NCBI GenBank assembly: GCA_003167415.1 | Contig: PMTF01000004.1 | Span: forward strand, 1 to 64,000 | Reading direction: 5' to 3' | From: Acidimicrobiaceae bacterium | Lineage (GTDB): Bacteria > Actinomycetota > Acidimicrobiia > Acidimicrobiales > RAAP-2 | DNA: 64,000 bases | Part shown: positions 1-7,950 of the stretch, one piece after another | How the letters are laid out: every line of letters begins with the position of its first letter | Numbering within the stretch: the first letter of the stretch is position 1 | Made by a program: the position numbers and the translations under genes | The notes under the pieces: model-generated | Database searches by the model: none | Seen by the model: the letters and a program-made list of their open reading frames with translations, nothing else | What the model was told of the DNA's origin: nothing

Positions 1-116
1 CACTATTTGGAGCCCAGGTCAAAAGAATTGAGAACAAAGGTCAGTGATCATCGAGCCTTTCATGTTTGATTCAGTTGCTGCCTTCATTTTCTGATACTGG
101 CACATCAATCGCGTCG

Positions 117-338
117 ATGACAAGACCCGTCACTTTTTATGCCGCCGCCGCTTGGTCTGGTGTTATTTCATGGATGGTTTTTTGTATCTGTTCCATCGCG
201 GTCATGGCAAAAGTGCGGCCTCGAAAAACTGGCGTCATCGTCGGTACTTGTTTCGCCATTGTCGGTTCTGGTCTGGCTCTTTTCGTGGTGTCGTTTTACG
301 CGTACGTCATCCACGGCCTGAGTGAACCGTATTGGTAG
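117..338 (+). CDS. small two-helix membrane protein, unknown function
   Basis: The 73-residue product has two hydrophobic segments, about residues 7-31 and 38-62, separated by a short basic loop (KVRPRKTG), so a helical-hairpin inner-membrane protein is likely. The ORF track begins at a TTG at 66. The ATG at 117 is in frame and starts just before the first helix, so I prefer it, but neither start has a clear ribosome binding site. No family is recognised. It lies alone upstream of a tRNA-derived repeat and is not obviously part of an operon. Confidence 0.45.
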   Translation: MTRPVTFYAAAAWSGVISWMVFCICSIAVMAKVRPRKTGVIVGTCFAIVGSGLALFVVSFYAYVIHGLSEPYW

Positions 339-419
339 CCCGTGAGAGAGCGATAACACAAGTCAAACTCAATCGCTGAGACACAATCGAGTTTGGAGTG
401 CCGTCGTTGACGATTTCGG

Positions 420-457
420 TTCCCCAATCTCAGAACGCGAGTTCGATTGTCGTCGCC
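420..457 (+). repeat. degenerate tRNA-Gly 3' fragment, copy 1
   Basis: The stretch GAACGCGAGTTCGATTGTCGTCGCC (433-457) matches the variable loop, T arm and first four acceptor bases of the tRNA-Gly(CCC) fragment at 2179-2227. A related TTCCCCAA lies just upstream, but the anticodon stem is not preserved. It is in the same orientation as the other two copies. The sequence diverges from a tRNA after 457. This is a fragment, not a functional tRNA. Confidence 0.6.
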
Positions 458-496
458 AAGGATTTTCATTTGCTTCCCATTTTCAGGTGGCGGCAA

Positions 497-2020
497 CTAT
501 TTGACTCTCACAGACATTTCCTGAGAGGGATGACCTGCACCGGCTTTACTCACGGCCCGAAGTCTGATCCGATACGATTTCCCACTTCTCAGGTGCCGAA
601 TTAAGAATCTCCCGTTTGCTAGCCGAGAAATATTGTGCCAAATGCTCGTGTCGATTGAGGTTTGAAATTCAACTACTGCATCACCATGACTATTGACCGA
701 GCCAACGATTATTACTGACACGTCCCCTTTCGTTGGCGAAGTTGCTCGGATACGAGGCGCGCTCGGAATGGACACATGATGGATTGTTGTTGTCGTCATC
801 TTTACTGGAGTCGTTGTCGTTGTTGACGGAGTTGTTGTCGTGGTCGTCATCAACGGAGTCGTTGTCGATGTAGACAACGTTGTTGTTGTGGTCGTTCCCG
901 GGGACTCGCCAGAGCCAAGTGAAAACGTCTTGGAGGCTGTTATGGATGGAGCGCCTGTTTCGCTGGCAGTGACGGTAAACGAGTAAATCTGAGTTGGATC
1001 AGAATTTGGTCCAGTCAGTTGCCCGGCACTTGAGAGTGCGAACCCAGGGGGAAGCGTTCCCGAAGTGATCGACCACGAATAGGAAGTCGATGCATTCTCG
1101 GTTTCTAGCCAGTCGGAATAACTCGATGGAAAGTCGCTCGGAGGCACGAGAGATTGCGTAGAAACGTTGAAATGCCTGGTTCCGCCCAGTGCACTTTCGA
1201 CATCTGCCCAAGTCAGTGTGACGTCACCGGGCAAAGCACCGCACCCTTCCACAAGGAGATCCGCATATGAGATGCCCCTGGCAACGACATCCAGACCGTC
1301 TCCCATCGCTAGGTAACATCCTGAACGCGCGTTGGGCATCAGAATGATGTCGCGATGTGCCCAGCAGCCAGGGGCTCGTGCAGATGTACAGTCCCCGTTA
1401 GGAGAGCCGAAGCCGTCGTCATACATCCAGAAGTAATTGGCAATCAGAACGTTTGGAAAACCAACTGCCCAGATGGAACCCCATGAGGAAACCGTTGCTC
1501 CTCCTGTAAGAGTGTGTGGCGAGGTGGGATCGGTGGAGTCGTCGGCACCGGTCTGAGCAAATTGATCTAACTGAGTTGTCACGTATTTAACGGGTTGAAG
1601 GCCTCTGTCAATTCTTTCCAGATTGACGATGACAAAGAGTTGCTCCAAGGGCGCCATCATCTCAAAAGCATTGAGATCAAAGGACATCGAGCGCACTCTT
1701 TCGTTCGCTCGAGCATTGTCAATGGCGGCGAGTGCTACTTCGGTGCATGAGACGGAGTTGTCCACGGTCTGTTGAGCAGAACATTCGTTGTAGTAGTTCG
1801 GAATTGGCGGTTCGTTTGCGGGAGGATTCTTAGGGGGCAGCACTCCTAAACGCGGTGCCTCGGAATGCGCCGCGCTCCCGACTGACCTCGATGGTTGGAT
1901 TCCCGATGCGGGGATCGAACTGAAACACAGCACGATGAGTGCGAACAATGTCATCAAATAGCCAAGTGGTGACAAAGAATGAAGGCGTCGATCCTTCGCT
2001 TTCAGATTTGATTTCCTCAT
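497..2020 (-). CDS. secreted CAP-like protein with Ig-like and fibronectin III domains
   Basis: The 507-residue exported protein has an N-terminal signal segment (LMTLFALIVLCFSS). The middle (about residues 120-250) resembles actinobacterial CAP/SCP-like proteins, with a LERIDRGLQPV helix and a GCWAHRDIIL motif. A putative Ig-like domain follows (about 270-365), then a threonine-rich linker, then a C-terminal fibronectin III-like domain with SKAGAGHPS near the end. It probably sits on the cell surface or is released. The ORF track starts at a TTG (2044); I prefer the ATG at 2020, though its SD (ACAGAG) is weak. The gene is alone, flanked by tRNA-fragment repeats at 420 and 2179. The CAP assignment is moderate and no substrate can be named. 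Confidence 0.65.
   Translation of the reverse strand: MRKSNLKAKDRRLHSLSPLGYLMTLFALIVLCFSSIPASGIQPSRSVGSAAHSEAPRLGVLPPKNPPANEPPIPNYYNECSAQQTVDNSVSCTEVALAAIDNARANERVRSMSFDLNAFEMMAPLEQLFVIVNLERIDRGLQPVKYVTTQLDQFAQTGADDSTDPTSPHTLTGGATVSSWGSIWAVGFPNVLIANYFWMYDDGFGSPNGDCTSARAPGCWAHRDIILMPNARSGCYLAMGDGLDVVARGISYADLLVEGCGALPGDVTLTWADVESALGGTRHFNVSTQSLVPPSDFPSSYSDWLETENASTSYSWSITSGTLPPGFALSSAGQLTGPNSDPTQIYSFTVTASETGAPSITASKTFSLGSGESPGTTTTTTLSTSTTTPLMTTTTTTPSTTTTTPVKMTTTTIHHVSIPSAPRIRATSPTKGDVSVIIVGSVNSHGDAVVEFQTSIDTSIWHNISRLANGRFLIRHLRSGKSYRIRLRAVSKAGAGHPSQEMSVRVK
778..895. repeat. low-complexity Thr-codon repeat
   Basis: A run of GTTGTTGTCGT-like trinucleotides encodes, on the minus strand, the threonine-rich linker between the Ig-like and fibronectin domains of the secreted CAP-like protein. 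It is prone to slippage and length variation. Confidence 0.75.
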
Positions 2021-2178
2021 CTCTGTAAAACTATCGAAGTGCAATCGGTCACCATGGAAGTGTTTTCATTTGTTAGCGCGCCTCGGTAGCAATATGGCTG
2101 ACAGATATTTGCACTTCGTCATCTCCGAATCTTCTTGCTAGAACAAGATTACTTAGTCAACCACATACGATCCTGGCC

Positions 2179-2227
2179 TCAGCTTCCCAAGCTGAGAACG
2201 CGAGTGCGATTCTCGTCGCCCGCTCCA
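2179..2227 (+). repeat. tRNA-Gly(CCC) 3' half, copy 2 (possible att site)
   Basis: The sequence can be read as a tRNA from the anticodon stem to the end: stem TCAGC, seven-base loop TTCCCAA (anticodon CCC), stem GCTGA, variable GAAC, T stem GCGAG/CTCGT around TGCGATT, acceptor strand CGCCCGC, discriminator T and encoded CCA at 2225-2227. No D arm or 5' acceptor strand lies upstream, so it is not a working tRNA. Half-tRNAs of this kind are typical products of site-specific integration at tRNA 3' ends. It sits at the left edge of the uronate gene block. Confidence 0.8.
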
Positions 2228-2328
2228 GTCGATTTCGACCGATGAGCAATGCGCTCCAGCATTTACTGTTGACCGCAGTCGTCCCGGATCAACACGGTTG
2301 ACCGAAGTGAAGCGCCTAACTGACTCCC

Positions 2329-3171
2329 CTACGGGCTCGGCCAGGCGAAGGAACCGCCAAGTCGGGGTGGGTCATCGCGACCACCATCATCGCTGTTCGC
2401 GGTGATCTCGTCGGCGAAGACCTCGGCGTCGTCGAGTGGGTAGTAGCCAATGGCGCGCGCCTCGGCCAACGTCACGACCGCGCGGCGATTCGCGGACACG
2501 CCCCAGACGACGCGAAAGCCCGGACGGGGGGTCGTCATCGCCGCTTCGACGAGACGCACGCAGTCCCCTGGAGAGAGCCAGCTCCAGAGTTCTCGAATGT
2601 TCGCCGGCCGCTCGCGGTAGGAACCGATGCGTAGGCAGAGCACGTCGAGGCCGTAGCGGTCGTGATAGAGGCTGCCCAGACTTTCGCCCGCCACCTTAGA
2701 GACTCCGTAGAGCGAGTCCGGTCGGGGAAAGAGGTAGTCGGGGACAAGGGACCCGTGGTCGATTGGTTGGAACCCCACCGCGTGGTTGCTGCTCGCGTAG
2801 ATAACGCGTGGCACGCCCGCGGCGCGTGCCGCCTCGAGTACCACGTAAGTGCCATTGATGTTCACGTCCAGGTACTCGTCCCACTCGAAGTCGTTCGACG
2901 AGAGTCCACCGAGGTGCACGACCACGACCACGTCTCGACACGCGTCGGCCATCACGAGGGCGTCGAGGAACGAGCCAACGACGAGCTCCGCGTCTTCGCC
3001 AGGCGCGAGAGGATCTTGCGCTGCAACGTCGAGTAGTCGAAGGTGTCGCCCGGGACGAGCGAGCGAGAACCGCAGCATTGAGCCGATGGTCCCGGCCGCA
3101 CCCGTGATGAGCACGACCTCGCCTTCGCGCTGCGTCGGCACCTCGCTCACGACCGTCTCGCGGTAGGTCAC
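2329..3171 (-). CDS. udh: uronate dehydrogenase (NAD-dependent SDR)
   Basis: This 280-residue extended SDR would oxidise D-glucuronate or D-galacturonate to the aldarolactone with NAD+. It has the Rossmann motif GAAGTIG near residue 24, the catalytic YGVSK, and the family signatures SSNHAVGF, RIGS and VVWGVSAN that I associate with bacterial uronate dehydrogenases. Its ATG overlaps the stop of the preceding gene (ATGA), so it is the third gene of a coupled minus-strand operon with glucarate dehydratase. The next pathway steps (dehydratase, aldolase, semialdehyde reductase) are all adjacent. The cytosolic location and pathway role are well supported by both sequence and context. Confidence 0.85.
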   Translation of the reverse strand: MTYRETVVSEVPTQREGEVVLITGAAGTIGSMLRFSLARPGRHLRLLDVAAQDPLAPGEDAELVVGSFLDALVMADACRDVVVVVHLGGLSSNDFEWDEYLDVNINGTYVVLEAARAAGVPRVIYASSNHAVGFQPIDHGSLVPDYLFPRPDSLYGVSKVAGESLGSLYHDRYGLDVLCLRIGSYRERPANIRELWSWLSPGDCVRLVEAAMTTPRPGFRVVWGVSANRRAVVTLAEARAIGYYPLDDAEVFADEITANSDDGGRDDPPRLGGSFAWPSP

Positions 3172-4322
3172 GGCGCAATCTCGCGAAAGCTCTCGACGAC
3201 GCTCGCGGCCGCCCTCGAACTCACCTTCGTGAGAAGACCTAGGTGATAGAGGTGCAGTTCGGTGACGCCCGCACGCACGTAACGTCGCAGCGTCACATCG
3301 TTGCCGTCACCGCTCCAATCGCGATCGAGTCGCAGGTACGCACCCACCTTCGCGCGGTCGTCGACGACGCTGGCCATCGCGCGAAGTTCGTCCTCGGCCG
3401 AAGCCGGCTCCCACGCGTTCGCCACCACGGCATTGATCGACCTCGACCACGGCTGCGCGCTCAGCGCCGGAAACGAGCCCGTCGCCCACCGTCGAGCCGA
3501 CGCGTGAAGGGTGATCGTCGCCTCGGGCTGCACGACTCGTACGCGCTCGATGATCGCTTCACGTAGCGCCGTGCCGAGCGTGAGGCGATACTTCGCGACC
3601 TGATCGGCGAGTTTGTTGCCGAGGGCCGCCTCGGGCGACGACGCGTCTTCGTCGATGCCGGTGCGCACCTTGGCCGCAATCTCGTCGGGATCGAGTCCGC
3701 ACTCACGTTGACTCTTTCGACACGCCGCGCAGAAGCAGAGGGAGAGGAGTTGTCGCTGCGCGGCGCTCAGCGCGGCGAACTCACTCTTGTCGTGGACGCC
3801 GGCGTGATCGAAGCCCATGGGTCCACTCGCCTCTAAGACCACTCCGCGCACGTTGGCCGAGCGCAGGGTCTCTTCGACCAACGTCAGGCAGTACTCGCGC
3901 ACGTCCTCCGATGCCGGGCAAAGTGCATAGGGGTAAGGCTCGTCGTAAGCGTTGCGCTCGACGAGTTCGAGGTAGGTGTCGTCGGGATCGTCGAGATGCG
4001 TCAACACAATCCAGGCATCGACGTCAAATCCTTCGCGCGTGAGTCGCCGCGCCGAGCTCGCGAAGGCGTCGTCGCGACCCAGCCACGCCGGCGCTCGCGG
4101 CGTGAGTCGATGTCCGCGCCACGCGTCGTCGCGTCGCGTGCCGTAGAAGGCGGAGTAGGGGACGTCCGTGACGCGTCGCGTGGGATGGTACGTATTGACG
4201 ACGCGCGTGGCGTGATAGGAGGCGGCGAGGGCGATGACGTCGACGCCGAGCTTGCGCGTTCGCGCAAGGGCCTGGGGATCGTCGATGAAGTCCCAGGCGA
4301 AGGCGTAACCGGTGACGTTCAC
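3168..4322 (-). CDS. uronate-operon protein of unknown function (putative barrel fold)
   Basis: The 384-residue product lies between glucarate dehydratase and uronate dehydrogenase, with four-base overlaps at both ends (GTGA and ATGA). That overlap makes the GTG at 4322 the likely start instead of the ORF-track start at 4400. No signal peptide is seen. The sequence has an alternating strand/helix look, with VDVIALAASYHATR near the N-terminus, GVVLEASGPMGFDH in the middle, and a cysteine cluster CFCAACRKSQRECG. It resembles uncharacterised glycosidase-like TIM-barrel proteins, but I cannot name a family with confidence. Context suggests a role in uronate or oligo-uronide use, for example hydrolysis of a conjugate or of the aldarolactone. 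Confidence 0.6.
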   Translation of the reverse strand: MNVTGYAFAWDFIDDPQALARTRKLGVDVIALAASYHATRVVNTYHPTRRVTDVPYSAFYGTRRDDAWRGHRLTPRAPAWLGRDDAFASSARRLTREGFDVDAWIVLTHLDDPDDTYLELVERNAYDEPYPYALCPASEDVREYCLTLVEETLRSANVRGVVLEASGPMGFDHAGVHDKSEFAALSAAQRQLLSLCFCAACRKSQRECGLDPDEIAAKVRTGIDEDASSPEAALGNKLADQVAKYRLTLGTALREAIIERVRVVQPEATITLHASARRWATGSFPALSAQPWSRSINAVVANAWEPASAEDELRAMASVVDDRAKVGAYLRLDRDWSGDGNDVTLRRYVRAGVTELHLYHLGLLTKVSSRAAASVVESFREIAP

Positions 4323-5602
4323 CAGCGGGGCAACTCCGCGCGATAGTCGGGGTGCAGCGACTGCATGTAGAGCGTGTCGCTGCGCTCGGTGATGCCGCAC
4401 GCGAGGTACTGCTCGTGCAGACGTGCCAGGGCGTCGTAGTCGAGTTCCACACCCAGACCGGGTGCGCTGGGTACGCTGATCGCCCCGTCGACAAAGCGCA
4501 GCGCCCCCTCGACGACGACGTCCTCGTCCTTCCAGGGCCAGTGGGTGTCGAGGGCGTAGGTGAGGTTCGGCACCGCCGCCGCCAGGTGCGTCATCGCGGC
4601 GAGGCTGATGCCCAAGTGGGAGTTGGAGTGCATCGAGAGCCCGAGGTCGAACGTGTCACAGATCGCGGACAGTCCCTGGACCTTCGCCAGGCCGCCCCAA
4701 TAGTGAGGGTCGGCGAGGATCACCTGCACCGACCTCTTCGCGATCGCCGGTGCGACGTCTTCGAATCCCACCACGCACATGTTCGTCGCGAGCGGCATCG
4801 AGACGTTGCGCGCGACCTCGGCCATGGCGTCGAGTCCCGGGGTCGGGTCCTCCAGGTACTCCAAGACGCCCTCGAGTTCGCGACCGACGTTGATCGAGGT
4901 CGCGACACCCCAGGCGGTGTTGGGGTCGAGTCGTAACGCCACGTCGGGGAAGGCCCCACGAAGCGCTTCGATGGTGGCGATCTCCTCTTCGGGGACCAGC
5001 ACGCCACCCTTCAGCTTGATGGCCCGGAACCCGTACTCCGAGAGCATGGTTCTAGCTTGGAGGACGATGGCGTTGGCGTCGAGCGCCTCGCCGTATCGAT
5101 CGGGCTTCTCTCCCGGGTGCGCGGCCCATTTGTAGAAGAGGTACGCCGAGTAGGGCACGCTCGTTCGTACGGCACCCCCGAGCAAGTCCACCACCGGACG
5201 CCCGAGCAGTTTTCCCTGGATGTCCAACGCCGCCACTTCGAAGGCGGCGTAGGCGCGCAGCACGGTGCCGGCTTCGCTGATCTGGCCGGTGAGGCCATGG
5301 CGATCGGCGCCGACGGCGCCGTGCAGCGTCCTCGAGGTGCGCCGGAGCATCTCGTTCGTGGCGAACACGTCGAGTCCCACCAACGCGTCGCCGACGAGTC
5401 GTAGACGCGCCAGATGGCCACCGTCCCCGTAGGACTCACCGAGTCCCGTGACCCCGTCACTCGTGGCCACCTCGATGACCGAGCGAATGGCGAAAGGCTG
5501 GTGCACGCCAACGGCGTTCAAGAGCGGCGGGTCGCGAAAGGCGACGGGCGTAACGCGGATGTTGGTGATGCGAGTGGTGTTGGTGGTCTGTGACTTCGTC
5601 AT
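4319..5602 (-). CDS. gudD: glucarate dehydratase (enolase superfamily)
   Basis: The 427-residue enzyme would dehydrate D-glucarate to 5-keto-4-deoxyglucarate. The enolase-superfamily layout is visible: a capping domain (residues 1-140, with GLGESYGDGGH), a KLKGG lysine motif, the metal-ligand series LRLDPNTAW and LEDP, then LADPHYWGG and the HSNSHLGIS motif typical of glucarate dehydratases. It is the first gene of the minus-strand operon and is divergent from the aldolase gene. The 104-base gap between them must carry both promoters. The length matches the family (about 420-450 residues). Confidence 0.9.
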   Translation of the reverse strand: MTKSQTTNTTRITNIRVTPVAFRDPPLLNAVGVHQPFAIRSVIEVATSDGVTGLGESYGDGGHLARLRLVGDALVGLDVFATNEMLRRTSRTLHGAVGADRHGLTGQISEAGTVLRAYAAFEVAALDIQGKLLGRPVVDLLGGAVRTSVPYSAYLFYKWAAHPGEKPDRYGEALDANAIVLQARTMLSEYGFRAIKLKGGVLVPEEEIATIEALRGAFPDVALRLDPNTAWGVATSINVGRELEGVLEYLEDPTPGLDAMAEVARNVSMPLATNMCVVGFEDVAPAIAKRSVQVILADPHYWGGLAKVQGLSAICDTFDLGLSMHSNSHLGISLAAMTHLAAAVPNLTYALDTHWPWKDEDVVVEGALRFVDGAISVPSAPGLGVELDYDALARLHEQYLACGITERSDTLYMQSLHPDYRAELPRW

Positions 5603-5706
5603 AGTCGTCCGTCGTGTGTGAGAAGTTGCGACCTCTCATCCGTGGTGGAAGACTAACGCATGACGAATTTTCCAAGAACGTCGAGTCGGTCGTACGAGGT
5701 TGCGTC
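5603..5706. promoter_or_regulatory. divergent control region between gudD and aldolase
   Basis: About 100 bases separate the two divergent arms of the uronate pathway. The only local symmetry seen is TCGTACGA at 5690-5697, close to the aldolase RBS (GAGG, seven bases before GTG 5707). No regulator gene is present in the block, so any regulator would act in trans. Confidence 0.35.
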
Positions 5707-6465
5707 GTGACGTCCTTCAAGGAGCGCGTGCGCAACGGCGACGTGACGCTCGGCACGTTCCTCAATCTAGGTTCAGCCCTCGTCGCCGAGGTGTGCGCGC
5801 TGAGTGGCTTTGACTGGTTGCTCGTCGACCTCGAACACGGCGCCGGCGGAGAGGAGGCCCTGGTCGGCCAACTCCTCGCCGGTGCGGCGCACGACGTGCC
5901 CGTCCTGGTGCGCGTCGAGTCGGCCGAGCGTATCAGAGTCGGTCACGCGCTCGATCTGGGTGTCGCGGGCGTCATGTACCCACGCCTCAACACGCCCGAT
6001 GAGCTCACCACCGCTCTCAGCCACGTGTGGTACCCGCCGCGAGGCGATCGCGGCGTCGCGTCGTACAATCGCGCTCGACGCTTCGGTGGCGACACGAAAA
6101 CAACGAGCGACGTAAATGACGAGTTGCTGTGCGTCGTGCAGATCGAAACCTCCTCGGCGCTATCGAACGTGAAGGACATCGCGGCGACGCCGGGCGTGGA
6201 CGTGCTCTTCGTCGGTCCCGGTGATCTTTCGGCGGCGCTCGGCCGTCCCGGACAATTGGACTCGGAGGTCTATCTCGAGGCGCTCGATCACGTGGTCGCA
6301 GCGGCGCGCGGCGCGAGCGTCGCGGCCGGCATCCTCGTGGGCGACGTCGAGAACGTCGAGGGTCACCTCGATCGCGGCTTCAGCTTCGTGGGCGTGGCGT
6401 CAGACTCGGCGCTATTGCGACGTGGCGCGACGACGGCCGCACGGGGTGCGTCGCGGCGAAACTGA
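5707..6465 (+). CDS. garL: HpcH/HpaI aldolase, probable 2-keto-3-deoxyglucarate aldolase
   Basis: The 252-residue class II aldolase would split 5-keto-4-deoxyglucarate (or 2-keto-3-deoxyglucarate) into pyruvate and tartronate semialdehyde. Family features are GTFLNLGSALVAEVCALSGFDWLLVDLEHG (first 20 quoted residues enough for the motif region), the metal-site ETSSAL and the DVLFVGPGDLSAALG segment. The track ORF begins at 5614, but GTG 5707 gives the normal family length and has a GAGG RBS seven bases upstream. The next gene, for the reductase acting on its product, starts 70 bases downstream. Substrate is inferred from context; HpcH-type aldolases are promiscuous. Confidence 0.8.
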   Translation: MTSFKERVRNGDVTLGTFLNLGSALVAEVCALSGFDWLLVDLEHGAGGEEALVGQLLAGAAHDVPVLVRVESAERIRVGHALDLGVAGVMYPRLNTPDELTTALSHVWYPPRGDRGVASYNRARRFGGDTKTTSDVNDELLCVVQIETSSALSNVKDIAATPGVDVLFVGPGDLSAALGRPGQLDSEVYLEALDHVVAAARGASVAAGILVGDVENVEGHLDRGFSFVGVASDSALLRRGATTAARGASRRN

Positions 6466-6535
6466 CGCAAGGGACTCGGTACACTTTCGTTCGTTGACGG
6501 CGTAGCCCGCTTGCTCGTCGCAGAGAGGAAACGCC

Positions 6536-7435
6536 GTGTGCGCGAATACACCTTCGGTCAGTGAGCGCTTCGGTTTCGTCGGTCTGGGCACCATGGGTTC
6601 CTTCATGGCGACGAATCTCGTGAACGCGGACTTTCCCCTCACCGTGTGGAACCGCACCCCGGGACGCTCCGACGCTTTGGTGGCGCTCGGGGCTCTCCAG
6701 GCGCCGAGTCCGGCGCAACTCGCTCGCTCCTGTGACGTCGTGGTCGCCTGTCTCACTGACTCACCCCAGGTCGAAGAGGTCCTCTTTGGTCCCGACGGCC
6801 TCGCCGAGGGATTCGCGAGCGGTTCGTTGTTCATCGACTGCTCGACGATCAGTCCCCTAAAGGCGCAGGAGTTCGCCGAGCGCCTCGGCGCCCAGGGCGT
6901 CTCGATGCTCGACGCCCCAGTCTCGGGCGGCTCCGAGGGAGCGAAGAACGCAACGTTGACGATCATGGTCGGCGGAGCCGTGGCGGACGTCGAGCGAGCG
7001 AGCGGCGTGTTGGGAGCGATGGGGCGCAGCGTGAACCACCTCGGGCCCGTGGGCTCCGGTCAGTGGGCGAAGGCGATCAATCAGGTGATCCTCTGTGGCG
7101 CGTACCTCGGCGTCGCCGAAGGGGTCACGCTGGGACTCAAGGCCGGCCTCGACGTGGAGCGGGTCATGTCGGCGTTGAAGGGTGGCGCCGCAGGATCGTG
7201 GGTCTTAGAGAATCGCAGCGGCCGAATGATCGAAAACGACTACCCGCTCGGCTTCAAGATCGCGCTACACCGAAAGGACTTGGCGATCGGCCTCGACTTG
7301 GCGCAGAGCGTCGGTGCGGTCTTGCCCGTCACGGCGATGGCCGCTTCTTTCGAGGACGAACTTATAGCCGAGGGACACGGTGATGACGACAACTCCGCGC
7401 TCGCGAGGCCGATCCGCAAGCTCTCGGGCCTCTAG
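6536..7435 (+). CDS. garR: tartronate-semialdehyde reductase / 3-hydroxyisobutyrate dehydrogenase family
   Basis: The 299-residue beta-hydroxyacid dehydrogenase has the Rossmann motif FVGLGTMGSFMATNL at its N-terminus, the substrate motif DAPVSGG and the catalytic-lysine helix GSGQWAKAINQ. With the aldolase upstream, the most likely reaction is NAD(P)H-dependent reduction of tartronate semialdehyde to glycerate, which completes uronate breakdown to central metabolism. The GTG start at 6536 is preceded by GAGAGG. It is followed by a tRNA-fragment repeat at 7523 that closes the block. The family is certain; the exact substrate rests on context. Confidence 0.8.
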   Translation: MCANTPSVSERFGFVGLGTMGSFMATNLVNADFPLTVWNRTPGRSDALVALGALQAPSPAQLARSCDVVVACLTDSPQVEEVLFGPDGLAEGFASGSLFIDCSTISPLKAQEFAERLGAQGVSMLDAPVSGGSEGAKNATLTIMVGGAVADVERASGVLGAMGRSVNHLGPVGSGQWAKAINQVILCGAYLGVAEGVTLGLKAGLDVERVMSALKGGAAGSWVLENRSGRMIENDYPLGFKIALHRKDLAIGLDLAQSVGAVLPVTAMAASFEDELIAEGHGDDDNSALARPIRKLSGL

Positions 7436-7950
7436 CCCTCGACCCGCTTCGTGTCGAGCTGGAAGATCTTCGCCGAGATTCGCGCGAGAATGAGCGACCA
7501 GCAGGCGATCACAACAGCCGATTCAGCTTCCCAAGCTGAGAACGCGAGTTCGATTATCGTATTGAAGATTTCGTGAGTGCCGATGCGACGCCAAATGACG
7601 TGAGGCTCACCTGGCACTGAATCGCCATAGGTCAATTAGAAACCCTTCCCAAGATTGGCGATTGATGAAAATTACCGGCGGCATGCCTAGTTTTCACTCC
7701 ACCGCACGACAATAAATCCTATGATTTCAGTCTTATGCTTGCTCCATCTTGATCGGGTTTGTAAGTGTCGACTCGATGGTGTTTGATGATTCTTTGCGTA
7801 TTGGCAGAGACAGGGGGGCAGTTTTGTTCGCGATAGCCAATCCTTCTCTCGGCTCGATCATCCGCCAAACCAGGTTGCTGAAGGACGCATCCGCTCGTGG
7901 CGACACTTTGCACGCGCACGCAATTCGCCGACGCCAGAGCGAGGCGTGTC
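7436..7950. other. intergenic region containing island edge
   Basis: This 515-base stretch holds the third tRNA-Gly fragment (7523-7560) and presumably the promoter of the transporter operon. The bases after about 7630 are noticeably richer in A+T than the uronate genes. Short ORFs on both strands show no coding character. No integrase, IS end or clear terminator is seen. Confidence 0.5.
7523..7560 (+). repeat. tRNA-Gly(CCC) 3' fragment, copy 3 (possible att site)
   Basis: The 38 bases from the anticodon stem (TCAGC-TTCCCAA-GCTGA) through the T arm (GCGAG-TTCGATT-ATCGT) match the copy at 2179 with only two differences and have the same orientation. The match stops exactly where the acceptor strand would begin. 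It lies about 90 bases after the last uronate gene, so this copy and the one at 2179 bracket the whole 5.1-kb pathway block. Confidence 0.8.

Noticed and set aside
2179-2227. functional tRNA-Gly gene
   Set aside because: The D arm and 5' acceptor strand are absent upstream and the T loop is changed (TGCGATT), so only a 3' fragment is present.
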